Shown here: positions 18,195-27,558 of the stretch, piece after piece
Layout: each line of letters begins with the position of its first letter
Numbering within the stretch: position 1 is the first letter of the stretch
From: an uncultured Shewanella sp.
Lineage (GTDB): Bacteria > Pseudomonadota > Gammaproteobacteria > Enterobacterales > Shewanellaceae
DNA: 64,000 nt
Direction: 5' to 3'
NCBI GenBank assembly: GCA_947503555.1
Contig: CANNEE010000005.1
Coordinates: 107,951 to 171,950 of the forward strand
Notes under the pieces: model-generated
Told to the model about the DNA's origin: nothing
Database searches by the model: none
Seen by the model: the letters and a program-made list of their open reading frames with translations, nothing else
Program-made: the position numbers and the translations under genes

Positions 18195-19196
18195 TTATTG
18201 CCAAGTTCTTTCGTAGGCGCCAAGGGTCGTGGTTTGACCTTCAGATACCTTGTCTAGTGCGCGATTCCACTCACTTTGCACTCGATACTGTTCTGGATTA
18301 GCAAGATAAGTATCTATGGCTTGACGCCATACTCGAGTGACCTGCTCAACATAGGCTGGGCTGCGCTGTCTTCCTTCAATTTTTAAGGACACGACATTGG
18401 CTCGAGCGAGCTCAGGAAGCAGGCTTAGAGTGTTTAAACTGGTGGGGGATTCAAGCAGGTATTCTGGATCCATATTACCTTGTGTGGTGTAGCGTCCCTT
18501 ACAGACAACGGGATAACCCATCTGCTCGTCTATATTTGATTTGTCGATTAAGACTTCGTTGAGTCGAGTTAGACGGCTGTTTCCCTCTTCTTGCCAGCGA
18601 ACATGTTTTGCTGGTGAACAAGAGCCGCCGGTATTGGGCGATTGTCCCGTCACATAGGAGGAGAGGTGGCAGCGTCCTTCGGCCATTATGCATAGGCTAC
18701 CAAAGGCAAAGACTTCGAGATCCACAGGGGTAACCTTAGCGAGGTCCCTTACCTGCTTCATCGACAACACTCTTGGCAGTACCGCTCTTTCGATATTGAA
18801 CTCTTCTTTATAGAGTTTAAGTGCGCCCAAGTTAGTGGCACTGGCTTGCACTGATAGGTGCAAGGGTAAGTCTGGATATTTGCTATGGGCATAATCCAAA
18901 AGGGACAGATCGGCGACGATAAGCGCATCAATATTGTTGCTAGCTGCAATATCGACCGCTTGATACCAGCGTTGCTCTTCACCAGGCTTGGGGAAGGTAT
19001 TAAGGGTGAGAAAGACTTTCTTGCCTTGAGCCTTAGTGTAATCTACAGCTTGCTTTAGCTTGGCTGGGGTAAAGTTCAATCCCGCAAATGAGCGAGCATT
19101 GGTGTCATTTTTAAGCCCTAAATATACGGCATCGGTACCAGCGTTAAGGGCTGATTTTAATGATGCGAGATTACCTGCTGGACACAGCAGCTCCAT
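18195..19196 (-). CDS. ubiU: O2-independent ubiquinone hydroxylation protein UbiU
   Basis: A 333-residue U32-family protein, partner of UbiV. Cysteines at 169, 176, 193 and 232 fall at exactly the residue numbers known for the 4Fe-4S ligands of E. coli UbiU, as I recall them. The start has a strong AGGAGA ribosome site. It is the first gene of a ubiU–ubiV operon divergent from ubiT, the same layout as E. coli yhbU–yhbV/yhbT. It allows ubiquinone synthesis under anoxia, consistent with the other anaerobic genes here. Confidence 0.94.
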   Translation of the reverse strand: MELLCPAGNLASLKSALNAGTDAVYLGLKNDTNARSFAGLNFTPAKLKQAVDYTKAQGKKVFLTLNTFPKPGEEQRWYQAVDIAASNNIDALIVADLSLLDYAHSKYPDLPLHLSVQASATNLGALKLYKEEFNIERAVLPRVLSMKQVRDLAKVTPVDLEVFAFGSLCIMAEGRCHLSSYVTGQSPNTGGSCSPAKHVRWQEEGNSRLTRLNEVLIDKSNIDEQMGYPVVCKGRYTTQGNMDPEYLLESPTSLNTLSLLPELARANVVSLKIEGRQRSPAYVEQVTRVWRQAIDTYLANPEQYRVQSEWNRALDKVSEGQTTTLGAYERTWQ

Positions 19197-19339
19197 ATCA
19201 CTTCTCCTAGGCTCGATTTTAAAGCTGCTCAGTGTAAAAGGGATTTAATGTCGAAGATTTGATGTGAGACAGGTTTGTGATCATAAAACTTGGCTAGAAT
19301 CGTTTCTTTTTAATGGTATCTGCAGTAGGAGATAGATGA

Positions 19340-19852
19340 ATGGGGAAAAATTACCCTAGAGAGATCGCAAAGCGTTTGTTGGATGTCGCGCCTAAGATCG
19401 CAAAAGGCCCGGTTGCTGTGGTGCCATTCAAGTTGAAGGCGCAGTTATTAGAGCGCTTATTAGGGCTTATTCTCGCTGAGCAAGCTAACGATGGTGAGCT
19501 AGATTTCTTAACTGGCAACTGGGTTGGGATTGAGATCAAAGATTTGGCGTTGAATTTTGAAGTTAGCTTTCAAGAAGGCTGGCATGTGAGGCCTTTATCA
19601 AAGCCTCAGGTGACCTTTAGCGCTGAATCGAAAGAACTTATTCTGATTGCGGCAGGAAAAGAAGATCCTGATACCCTTTTCTTCCAGCGTAAACTTAATA
19701 TTGAAGGGGATACTGAGTTAGGGTTAGAGGTAAAGAATTTACTATTGAGCATCGAGTTTGATGCTATGCCCGCGCCTATTCGCCATGGTGTAGAGCAGGT
19801 TTCAACCATGATAATTAAGCTTCAGCAGCAGGCAGAGCCTGAACTTGCATAG
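19340..19852 (+). CDS. ubiT: SCP2-domain ubiquinone accessory factor UbiT
   Basis: A 170-residue protein with an SCP2 sterol-carrier-type lipid-binding domain over most of its length. UbiT (YhbT) is the anaerobic counterpart of UbiJ and is thought to present ubiquinone intermediates to the pathway. ATG at 19340 has AGGAGA upstream. It is divergent from ubiUV, with a 143-bp shared promoter region in which I found no full FNR consensus. Confidence 0.92.
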   Translation: MGKNYPREIAKRLLDVAPKIAKGPVAVVPFKLKAQLLERLLGLILAEQANDGELDFLTGNWVGIEIKDLALNFEVSFQEGWHVRPLSKPQVTFSAESKELILIAAGKEDPDTLFFQRKLNIEGDTELGLEVKNLLLSIEFDAMPAPIRHGVEQVSTMIIKLQQQAEPELA

Positions 19853-19892
19853 TGCTGAGTATATTAGTTAGCTAAGTATGCTATCGAATAAT

Positions 19893-19921
19893 AAAAAACG
19901 GCGCATGATGCGCCGTTTTTT
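19893..19921. terminator. Bidirectional terminator between ubiT and ferredoxin gene
   Basis: AAAAAACGGCGCAT pairs with ATGCGCCGTTTTTT in a near-perfect stem, serving both converging genes. Confidence 0.88.
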
Positions 19922-19937
19922 AATGATATGTACTAGG

Positions 19938-20192
<255 letters not shown>

Positions 20193-20239
20193 TTATTTCT
20201 GCCTAATTTATTGTTCTGCAAGTTTTTATCAATACCATG

Positions 20240-21601
20240 CTATTTAGCATGGGGATTACGGGTATCTTGTCCTTGAGGTAAGTTGCGCATCAAAATCGCC
20301 TGATTCAGGTCAACCTCCTTAGGTACAGGTAAGTATACTATATGACCAGAGCCTAAACCTGCTTCTACGCTTTCGCCTTTACGGTTCTCGAGATGGTCTA
20401 TGGTAAGGTTGATATTGCCCTGTGGTGTCATGAGTTCGACACTGTCACCGACACTGAACTTATTCTTTACATCAATTTCAGCCATGCCTGCATCGTTGCG
20501 CTTGCCTGTTACTTCGCCCACAAACTGCTGAGTATCACTGATAGAGTAACCATAATCATAGTTTTGGTACTCATCATGCACATGGCGGCGTAGGAAGCCT
20601 TCGGTGTAGCCTCTGTGTGCAAGGCCTTCAAGTTCTGTCATCAGGCCGCGATTAAAGTCTCTGCCAGCAACGGCATCTTCAATGGCTTGACGATATAGCT
20701 GAGCGGTTCTTGCCACATAGTAGAAAGATTTAGTGCGGCCTTCGATCTTAAGTGAATCAATGCCCATCTTAGTCAGGCGCTCAACGTGCTGAATGGCGCG
20801 AAGATCCTTTGAGTTCATGATATAGGTACCATGCTCGTCTTCAAAAGCGGGCATATACTCACCAGGGCGGCCAGGCTCTTGCAGTAGATAGATATTATCT
20901 GTGGTGCTGCCTTCACCTAAGGTTGGCTGCTGTATTTGTACATCGCTCTGTACCGCGACCACATCACCTGTTTCTGTCTGTTTAGCTTCGTGTACATCGT
21001 ATTTCCAGCGGCAAGCATTAGTGCAGGTGCCTTGGTTTGGGTCACGCTTATTGATATAACCAGATAGCAGGCAGCGACCCGAGTAGGCCATGCATAGTGC
21101 GCCATGAACAAAGACTTCTAACTCAATGTCTGGGCAGCGTTGACGTATCTCTTCAATTTCATCCAGTGAAAGCTCGCGACTTAAAATCACGCGCTTGATG
21201 CCTTGCTTCTCCCAAAACTTCACCGATGCCCAGTTAATGGCATTAGCTTGTACTGAAAGGTGCACGGTTTGATCTGGGAAGGCTTCGCGTACCATCATGA
21301 TTAGGCCTGGATCTGACATAATCAGTGCATCTGGACCCATGTTGACAACAGGCTCCATATCGCGAATATAGGTCTTAAGCTTGGCATTGTGTGGGGCGAT
21401 GTTACTCACCACATAGAGCTTTTTATTTAAGCTATGAGCCTCTTCAATACCTGCGGCGAGGTTTTCCATTTTGAAATCATTGTTGCGAACCCGTAAGCTA
21501 TATCTTGGCTGGCCAGCATAGACGGCATCGGCGCCATAGGCGAAAGCATAACGCATATTCTTTAATGTCCCAGCAGGAGACAATAGCTCAGGTCTAAACA
21601 T
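20240..21601 (-). CDS. trhP: tRNA 5-hydroxyuridine modification protein TrhP (YegQ)
   Basis: A 453-residue U32-family protein. TrhP hydroxylates the wobble uridine U34 of several tRNAs (ho5U) using prephenate as oxygen donor. The U32 core opens with ELLSPAGTLKNMRYA, and Cys residues in CMAYSGRCLLSGY and CTNAC are the expected Fe-S ligands. A C-terminal beta-rich extension is present. ATG at 21601 with GAGAG upstream is preferred over TTG at 21613. It is followed by its likely ferredoxin partner. Confidence 0.92.
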   Translation of the reverse strand: MFRPELLSPAGTLKNMRYAFAYGADAVYAGQPRYSLRVRNNDFKMENLAAGIEEAHSLNKKLYVVSNIAPHNAKLKTYIRDMEPVVNMGPDALIMSDPGLIMMVREAFPDQTVHLSVQANAINWASVKFWEKQGIKRVILSRELSLDEIEEIRQRCPDIELEVFVHGALCMAYSGRCLLSGYINKRDPNQGTCTNACRWKYDVHEAKQTETGDVVAVQSDVQIQQPTLGEGSTTDNIYLLQEPGRPGEYMPAFEDEHGTYIMNSKDLRAIQHVERLTKMGIDSLKIEGRTKSFYYVARTAQLYRQAIEDAVAGRDFNRGLMTELEGLAHRGYTEGFLRRHVHDEYQNYDYGYSISDTQQFVGEVTGKRNDAGMAEIDVKNKFSVGDSVELMTPQGNINLTIDHLENRKGESVEAGLGSGHIVYLPVPKEVDLNQAILMRNLPQGQDTRNPHAK

Positions 21602-21895
21602 AATTACTCTCAAATTCTGAATGAAATTCGCACATCGCGCGGGGGCGGCATTTTACTCAATGGAAGTGGGGTTATGCAAATTTATGCTGAAATTAGCCCG
21701 CCCTAGTTAAAGTTTAAGCTATTTGTTTTGGTAGCGTTAGCTGAGCTTCCATTATGCTTATGATGGAGATAGGAGAAGTATCAAGGCTTTAGTGTTTGTC
21801 ACAAATATATTTTATTTCTATGCTACGTAACTGATATTACTGCTGATATACTAAGGTAAGTCCTTTGGTGTATATATTTTGTTTTTGGAGATTAC

Positions 21896-22738
21896 ATGTC
21901 TACTGAGCATCAACTCTTAGTAGGATTATTGAAAAAGTTAAAGGATGACTCCCTTGTCCTGCCAACACTTCCTGAAGTCGCTATGCGAGTACAATCTGTG
22001 GTGAGCATGCCAGATGCCAGCCTTAAGCAAGTTGCCGATATCATTGGGCAGGATGCTGCGATTTCGGCCAGAATTATCAAAGTTGCGAATAGTGCTCTAT
22101 ATAGCCGTGGAGTACCTGCTGAGAACATCAATAGTGCAGTCACTCGTATTGGCTTAACCCAAATTAAGTCTATCGCTACCTCTGTAGCCATGGAGCAGCT
22201 GTTTATCTCGACGAATGAAATGGTATGGGAAGTGATGGATGAAGTGTGGCGTACCTCTATCGATGTCACTGCATCAGCTTGTGCCATGCTACAGATTTAT
22301 AAGAAACATCATCGAGACTGTCAGTTAAATATAGACACACTAACTTTAGCCGGATTGGTGCATAACATTGGTGCTTTACCTGTGTTAACTGAAGCCGAAA
22401 ATCATCCAGAGCTTTTTACTAGCATAGATCAACTCAGAGCTTTGGTGCGTAAGATGCAAGGGCCGTTGGGGCGGGCCGTGCTTAAGAGCTGGGATTTTGC
22501 GCCAGAGGTGATGGAAGTCGTGGAGCGCTGGGCAGATCTTCCTTATTTGTCAGAGGATGTGTCATATCTTGACTTTATTCGCTCGGCAGCGTTTTACACT
22601 GGAGAGTTAAGATCCGGTAACAGTTTAGAAGAGCGCCTTGAGGTGTTTATTCAGCGTGGCTTGCCTGTTACCACTGACGCCTTAGCTAGTGAAGAGTTTA
22701 TCGAGCAATATCATTCGATTAAACAAAGTTACGCCTAG
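21896..22738 (+). CDS. HDOD-domain signalling protein
   Basis: A 280-residue protein dominated by an HDOD domain (about residues 15–215), beginning LPTLPEVAMRVQ and including ISARIIKVANSALY. HDOD domains resemble HD phosphohydrolases but usually lack catalytic metal ligands, and serve in signal transduction and motility control. There is no extra output domain. A clear GGAG ribosome site precedes the ATG. It is a single-gene unit ending at a strong bidirectional terminator. Confidence 0.85.
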   Translation: MSTEHQLLVGLLKKLKDDSLVLPTLPEVAMRVQSVVSMPDASLKQVADIIGQDAAISARIIKVANSALYSRGVPAENINSAVTRIGLTQIKSIATSVAMEQLFISTNEMVWEVMDEVWRTSIDVTASACAMLQIYKKHHRDCQLNIDTLTLAGLVHNIGALPVLTEAENHPELFTSIDQLRALVRKMQGPLGRAVLKSWDFAPEVMEVVERWADLPYLSEDVSYLDFIRSAAFYTGELRSGNSLEERLEVFIQRGLPVTTDALASEEFIEQYHSIKQSYA

Positions 22739-22750
22739 CTAGGTAAGAGT

Positions 22751-22782
22751 AAAAAGCTGTTATTTTTAATAACAGCTTTTTT
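22751..22782. terminator. Bidirectional terminator after HDOD gene
   Basis: AAAAGCTGTTATT pairs with AATAACAGCTTTT; serves the HDOD gene and the convergent thioesterase. Confidence 0.85.
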
Positions 22783-22788
22783 ATTAGT

Positions 22789-23265
22789 CTATTTTAGCTC
22801 TGGCACGGTATCAAAGGCTTGTGCGAGGATGTCAAAAAGAGCAGTAGGCATTGGGGTTAGCTGTCTAGCTTGATTCATACACACCATTTCAATGACTGCG
22901 GTAACTGCAGGTTTAGTTGCTCCAGGGCGCCAAATTTCTTGATGCCAAACCGTACGGTATTTACTCTCAAAGTAAAAACGAGTTTTAACATCGATAATAT
23001 CGGCAAATTCGACTCCTTCATGACACAGCATATCGCTACGATAGACAGCAAAGCCTAATTCTGACTCCTGCCATAGCTTGAGCAACCTATCAGCACCTAT
23101 GACGTGCTCTCTAGCTCGTTCAAAGTACTTCAGAAAATTAGGGTGATAGACGACTCCCGAAAAGTCTGTATCTTCATAGTATATTTGGATAGGAAATTGA
23201 TATTCTCGACTAAAATTCGGTTGTTGATGAGAATTGAACTGGGCTTTAGGAGAGGTCATTATCAT
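22789..23265 (-). CDS. YbgC/4HBT-type acyl-CoA thioesterase
   Basis: A 158-residue hotdog-fold thioesterase. YYEDTDFSGVVYHPNFLKYFERARE is split here as YYEDTDFSGVVYHPNF plus LKYFERARE; it holds the catalytic Asp and the helix typical of the 4-hydroxybenzoyl-CoA thioesterase group. It probably cleaves short or medium acyl-CoAs in the cytosol. It is not beside tol-pal genes, so it may be a paralogue of YbgC. The start could be ATG at 23265 or 23259. Confidence 0.85.
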   Translation of the reverse strand: MIMTSPKAQFNSHQQPNFSREYQFPIQIYYEDTDFSGVVYHPNFLKYFERAREHVIGADRLLKLWQESELGFAVYRSDMLCHEGVEFADIIDVKTRFYFESKYRTVWHQEIWRPGATKPAVTAVIEMVCMNQARQLTPMPTALFDILAQAFDTVPELK

Positions 23266-23354
23266 TACTACTGATTAATTTTGCTCTCGAGTTTAACGGC
23301 TCTAATTGCTAGCCGCAATGGCTCATGTCGCTCCACTACTATTTATAGACCTTA

Positions 23355-24188
23355 TTATTTTTGACTATGAGCTATTGGCTGAGCATAACCAGAAATGATT
23401 TTTTGATAGGTGCCATTATCTATCAGCTTTTTTAGCCCAAGATCTAACTGTTTTGCCAACGATTGGGAGTAGGGCTGCTGTCTTGAAAAGGCTAAATAGA
23501 CATGAATAATCTGATTATCAAAAGCGGGCTCAATTTCATCACCCACTCCCATTTGATCAATGTATTTCTGTGCCACTTCTTGGTACATAAGAGCCGCATC
23601 TATTTTTCCTGTTAGTAGCAGGTTGATAAGTTGATATTGATTGCTTACTTCTAAAAATTGAATATTGGTTAGTTCATCGATATTACCGCCGTAGTAAAAA
23701 CCCTTAATTTTACCTATGCGCATTTTGTCTGTGAGTTGTTGAGGGCTACTGGCCTTGATGGGCTTGCTTTTGGCTTGGAAAAAGATTGATTTCGAAATGA
23801 AAAGGGGTTGTTCACCGAAGATAAAAGTATCTTGGCGTTGTTTTAGTTTAGCTATGTTAAAGACGCCATCGACATTACCATCTAGGGCCATTTGCACTCC
23901 GCGGGAGTGTGGAACCAATATGCTATTAACCTTAATGCCAACTTGGTTAAAGGCATTTTGGATAAGCTGATGGGAAACCCCTTTTCCATATTGATCGGCA
24001 AATGGAGGCCAGCCATCTTCAGCGGCTAAATTTATCTGCGTAGGTAGTTGAATTGAGGCACTTTCAGGTTCACTCAGTACTGGGTTGCTAGCATAGTTAG
24101 CTATTGACTTAGCCTGCTGGGCACAGTCACCCTGTTTAGCAATACTAAAGATGAAGACAGTCAAAATAAGCTTTAGCAGAGATGACAT
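23355..24188 (-). CDS. Periplasmic solute-binding protein, amino-acid (family 3) type
   Basis: A 277-residue protein with a signal peptide (first 22 residues, ending GDCAQQ) and a family-3 substrate-binding fold. The core reads INLAAEDGWPPFAD near residue 50, GVSHQLIQNAF after it, and GKIDAALMYQEV later. No ABC permease or ATPase is adjacent, so it could act as a stand-alone sensor or scavenger rather than a transporter subunit. The ligand is unknown. Confidence 0.78.
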   Translation of the reverse strand: MSSLLKLILTVFIFSIAKQGDCAQQAKSIANYASNPVLSEPESASIQLPTQINLAAEDGWPPFADQYGKGVSHQLIQNAFNQVGIKVNSILVPHSRGVQMALDGNVDGVFNIAKLKQRQDTFIFGEQPLFISKSIFFQAKSKPIKASSPQQLTDKMRIGKIKGFYYGGNIDELTNIQFLEVSNQYQLINLLLTGKIDAALMYQEVAQKYIDQMGVGDEIEPAFDNQIIHVYLAFSRQQPYSQSLAKQLDLGLKKLIDNGTYQKIISGYAQPIAHSQK

Positions 24189-24508
24189 AATGTATTGATT
24201 TGAATAGCTAGAAAGTAGTTTGGTTATCCTACCTTGTTCTTCATTGATTTATCAATTAACTCATTATCGTTTTATCACAATGGGCTTGGCATTAGTTGTT
24301 GTTTTTTGGCGCGAGGGACTTTGTTAGGGGTCACTTAAGCTCTCAAGGTTCGAGTGAACTCATTTTAGTATTGATAGAGCGGCTTATTTATGACCATTCG
24401 GATGAATTTCTTAGACTTTGAACTTGGTTGTGGCTACTTGCTAGGATTAATGTGGAATTATGATTAGAATAATCTGATTGAATTAAATCTAATTGAAAAA
24501 GGGGAGCG
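24189..24508. other. Intergenic region, no gene recognised
   Basis: About 320 bases between two divergent genes. It presumably carries both promoters. I see no hairpin, repeat or known operator worth naming. Confidence 0.4.
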
Positions 24509-24937
24509 ATGATGGCTGAAAAAGTAGTTGAAGTGAAGACACAGATGGGAGCTGGCTGGAAGGTAACAGCCCAGGTAAGAGAACATCTGTTAGTGATAGA
24601 TCAACCAACAGCCGGTAATGAAGGGGCTAACCCCTTAGAAACATTTCTGTTTTCGCTTGCAGGTTGTATTTCTGCTATTGCTAAAATGGTTGCTAGGGAT
24701 CAAAAGCTAACCCTGAAACAATTTGACGTACATGTCACTGCAACTATGAATCCCGCTGGCTTGCTTGGACAAGAAACAGATGATCCTGTCGGCTTTAAAT
24801 CAATTGATATTAAAGCGGATATCGATGCTGATCTGACTGAACAAGAAAAACAGGAGTTTTTAGACAGTGTATGTCATCGCTGCCCAGTGCATGACAACCT
24901 ACTTAATCCAACCTTAGTGACACATAGCGCTAGTTAA
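24509..24937 (+). CDS. OsmC-family protein
   Basis: A 142-residue OsmC/Ohr-fold protein. One conserved Cys lies in FSLAGCISAIAK near residue 50 and the second in CHRCPVHDNL near residue 125, which matches the redox cysteines of peroxide-reducing family members. A role in detoxifying organic hydroperoxides is likely but unproven. AGGGGAG precedes the start; either of two consecutive ATGs may be used. Its 3' end is six bases from the convergent NYN gene. Confidence 0.85.
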   Translation: MMAEKVVEVKTQMGAGWKVTAQVREHLLVIDQPTAGNEGANPLETFLFSLAGCISAIAKMVARDQKLTLKQFDVHVTATMNPAGLLGQETDDPVGFKSIDIKADIDADLTEQEKQEFLDSVCHRCPVHDNLLNPTLVTHSAS

Positions 24938-24942
24938 TCGCA

Positions 24943-25434
24943 TTATCGTAATAACTCGTGGTCAATTTCATGATAGTAGCACGCAGAGTTAATTAAGGAG
25001 TTGGCCGTTAATGTGGGAACGCCATAGACATGGGTTTCCACATTATGTTGCTTATAAATATGCTGTAGTAGCAAATCAAAGTCGCCATCGCCCGAAAGCA
25101 ATACTATCTGGTCAACTTCCTTGGCGGTTTCCATAATATCTATAGTAATCCCAACATCCCAGTCCCCCTTTGCTGAACCATCACTTCTTTGAATAAAAGG
25201 CTTGAGCTTAATATTGAAGCCTATATGTTTCAGTGCGTCTTGAAATTTGATTTGCCCATCGTCGCCCCTGTCTATGGCGTAGGCGTTGGCAATGAGGATT
25301 TCACCTTGGCTTGATAGTGTTTGCCAAAGCTTATGGTAATTAAACTGACGGCCATAGGCTTGGCGGCAGGTGTAGTAAATATTTTGTACATCGACAAAAA
25401 TTGCGATGCGGGGTGACTTGTTTGAAGTATTCAC
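24943..25434 (-). CDS. NYN-domain (LabA/DUF88) putative RNase
   Basis: A 163-residue PIN-like NYN domain protein. IAIFVDVQNIYYT near residue 9 carries the first catalytic Asp, and later DWDVGITIDIME and LLSGDGDFDLLL supply the other acidic metal ligands. Family members are putative nucleases acting on RNA; the substrate is unknown. The frame runs on to 25521, but that extension would read through the tRNA terminator, so GTG at 25434 is the sensible start. Confidence 0.82.
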   Translation of the reverse strand: MNTSNKSPRIAIFVDVQNIYYTCRQAYGRQFNYHKLWQTLSSQGEILIANAYAIDRGDDGQIKFQDALKHIGFNIKLKPFIQRSDGSAKGDWDVGITIDIMETAKEVDQIVLLSGDGDFDLLLQHIYKQHNVETHVYGVPTLTANSLINSACYYHEIDHELLR

Positions 25435-25506
25435 TATCAGCTCAATGAATAAAGAGTAAGTAGTTAAGAATACTAACAGGTTTGAGAATGAACTTGATGC
25501 AATAGA

Positions 25507-25543
25507 AAACAAAAAAGCCACTCAGAGAGTGGCTTTTTTGTTT
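25507..25543 (-). terminator. Terminator of the tRNA-Phe/Thr unit
   Basis: A perfect 17-bp stem (AAACAAAAAAGCCACTC with its complement) around a three-base loop. It lies just downstream of tRNA-Thr on the minus strand. Confidence 0.9.
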
Positions 25544-25546
25544 ATA

Positions 25547-25622
<76 letters not shown>

Positions 25623-25628
25623 GAATTG

Positions 25629-25704
25629 TGGTGCCCGAACCCGGAATCGAACCAGGGACACGAGGATTTTCAATCCTCTGCTCTACCAACTGAGCTATTC
25701 GGGC
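25629..25704 (-). tRNA. tRNA-Phe (anticodon GAA)
   Basis: A 76-nt cloverleaf including encoded CCA. The acceptor GCCCGAA pairs with TTCGGGC; the anticodon loop reads TTGAAAA, giving GAA, and the T loop has GTTCGATTC. It is transcribed ahead of tRNA-Thr, six bases apart, as one unit. Confidence 0.98.
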
Positions 25705-25773
25705 AACTAACTAAGTGTTAGTTAACTACGCCAAACTAGAGTGTTTGTTACCCTTGCCGTTTGGAGTGCGCGT

Positions 25774-25802
25774 ATAATATAGCGGTCATATTTATCGTGC
25801 AA
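25774..25802 (-). promoter_or_regulatory. Sigma70 promoter of the tRNA unit
   Basis: On the minus strand TTGCAC (25797–25802) and TATTAT (25774–25779) are 17 bases apart and followed by a GC-rich discriminator ACGCGCAC. That is typical of stringently controlled stable-RNA promoters. It lies about 70 bases before tRNA-Phe. Confidence 0.75.
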
Positions 25803-25912
25803 GTGCTTTTTATAAAAAAAATGGTGTTCGATTAGTTAATATGCAAAATGAGTGAATTTTGTCTGATATTGGCTCTTAAAAGAGTCGTAACGGTAGAAAA
25901 GGTCACCGATAT

Positions 25913-26046
25913 CTAGGGGCTGTTGATCTTTGCTGATGAGTTTTTGCGCTCAGCCAAGGGTATTTTATCGAGGTGAAACTTAGCAATCTAAGTGAATGCT
26001 CGCTCAACTGCTGCAAAAATAACCTTGAAAGATCTGCAGCCCCTAG
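25913..26046. mobile_element. MITE-like element, family 2, short copy
   Basis: A 134-bp element bounded by CTAGGGGCTGTTGATCTTT and its near inverse at the right end (AAAGATC then CAGCCCCTAG). It matches the ends and parts of the interior of the 270-bp element at 49142–49411 in reverse orientation, but lacks the middle of that copy. No coding capacity. Confidence 0.75.
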
Positions 26047-26178
26047 ATTGAGCAGTATGCTGCAATCTTTGGAAGCATTTTGAGCCGTTGCCTTTGATTC
26101 ATATAAAGGAGAGTGTTAGTAAAATGCCGTTAATCATATTTACTCGTTAGTCTTTGAGATGACTTGATAGAAAGTTGG

Positions 26179-26214
26179 ACTGATTGAGCGCTAAATGAAT
26201 AGGGCTCAATCAGT
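26179..26214 (-). terminator. Hairpin downstream of DUF3300 gene
   Basis: ACTGATTGAGC pairs perfectly with GCTCAATCAGT (11 bp). It lies 35 bases past the stop of the DUF3300 gene. The T-run is weak. Confidence 0.5.
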
Positions 26215-26248
26215 GGTGCTAGAGTGACTATAGTGATCAAAGATTGAG

Positions 26249-27484
26249 TTATTTAATTTTTTGCCTACCGTCATGTGCAGAGCGTGGTTGTGCTCTTGTT
26301 CCCCTGTGTTTTACCTCTCTTACCTGCGCAGCAGGTGGCTTATAGTGTGAGGCCTTATGTTTGCTATGGGGTTGCTTGTACCTCGCGTTAATATTGGCTT
26401 GCTTATTATGTTTGAACTTTGCTTTTTTTACTGTTCGGGTGATTGTTTTATATTGCACCTTTTTATCAGCACTATGGGAGACCTTAACTGAACGATTTAC
26501 CTTATGGTGAGGTTTTACCTTGACTCTTGTATCTTGTTTGTAGCTATAGCTCGTTCTATTGCCATTGCGGTAACCGGCAGTTGTTGAGTGTCTGTGGGAC
26601 TTGCCGTGCCAACGCTTAGCACCATGACTGGTGATGATTCTATGTTTAGGGCGATAGTAGTGTGAGTTGTGGTGTGAGGTCACAACTACATGCTTTTTAC
26701 GCCAATGAAAGGTGCTGAAAAAGTAGTTGAAATTAATATGCACTCCTTTACTCCAACCAAATCGATGACTATGTCCTAGTTCGATATGTATGCTGGTAGA
26801 AGGTTTATGATGCCAGTATACAGGCGGGTGACTATGCCAACGCCAATGACCGTATACGACTCTTGGATCGTAATAAGGAACATAGATAACTTCTCGATAT
26901 CTTGGTTCGATAATGATTTGTTGGTCAACATAGGAGACAGATAGGTTTTCCATCCCACTAAAACTATCGGCGAGTTTCGCTTCTCTTCTTAAATGTTGAA
27001 TACTGGCTAATACTCTAGACTCACTTTGGAGGAAAGCCTGTCCCAGAGCCTGAGTCCACTCTAAATCATCATTCATTCGTTCAAGAATATCGGGAAAGGC
27101 AACAAGTGCAATGATGCTGGGGCTCCAATCTTTTTTAGAGGCCTTTCGTGAAAGCTTTCTTTTGCTCAAATAGGCGTGTTCTTGCTGCCATCTATATGCT
27201 TGCACTATTTGCACTGGGTTGGTTGACGCGATAAGAATATGACTAAGGAGGGTATCAGGGTATAAGGCTATCGGAGCGAGCAGCTGTGCGAGTTTTGGCT
27301 GACTTAGCAGTTCTTGGTAGTGGCCGTCGGCATCATAGTCACTGTAATATTGATTTTCACTATCTAGCGAATCGTAACGCTCTAGAGAATAAGCAGAATT
27401 AGAAACTAAGGCAGTGAAGCCCAGAATACAGGCAAACAAGCCTTTTCTTATTTGGGTGAGATTAGATTGGTATTGTGTTTTCAT
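26249..27484 (-). CDS. DUF3300 secreted protein with basic, His-rich tail
   Basis: A 411-residue protein with a signal peptide (cleavage probably after NSAYS near residue 33). A DUF3300 domain follows at about 55–230, with QLLAPIALYPDTLLSHILIA broken here as QLLAPIALYPDT and LLSHILIA, then IALVAFPDILERM. The last 180 residues are very rich in His, Lys, Arg and Tyr. Function is unknown; it should be periplasmic or surface-exposed, and the tail could bind metal, polyanions or nucleic acid. It appears to be a single-gene unit. Confidence 0.82.
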   Translation of the reverse strand: MKTQYQSNLTQIRKGLFACILGFTALVSNSAYSLERYDSLDSENQYYSDYDADGHYQELLSQPKLAQLLAPIALYPDTLLSHILIASTNPVQIVQAYRWQQEHAYLSKRKLSRKASKKDWSPSIIALVAFPDILERMNDDLEWTQALGQAFLQSESRVLASIQHLRREAKLADSFSGMENLSVSYVDQQIIIEPRYREVIYVPYYDPRVVYGHWRWHSHPPVYWHHKPSTSIHIELGHSHRFGWSKGVHINFNYFFSTFHWRKKHVVVTSHHNSHYYRPKHRIITSHGAKRWHGKSHRHSTTAGYRNGNRTSYSYKQDTRVKVKPHHKVNRSVKVSHSADKKVQYKTITRTVKKAKFKHNKQANINARYKQPHSKHKASHYKPPAAQVREVKHRGTRAQPRSAHDGRQKIK

Positions 27485-27558
27485 ATCAAACTCCTTTCGC
27501 TACCTTGAGTTTGATAATGCCAAAGGTTAGATGAACATTAGCTGAAATGCTTGAACAG

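Noticed and set aside
19197-19339. FNR site between ubiU and ubiT
   Set aside because: Only half-site matches (TTTGAT, TGTGATC); no full dyad, although FNR control would be expected from E. coli.
25435-25521. N-terminal extension of the NYN protein
   Set aside because: It would read through the tRNA terminator; GTG at 25434 has a better context and begins just before the domain.
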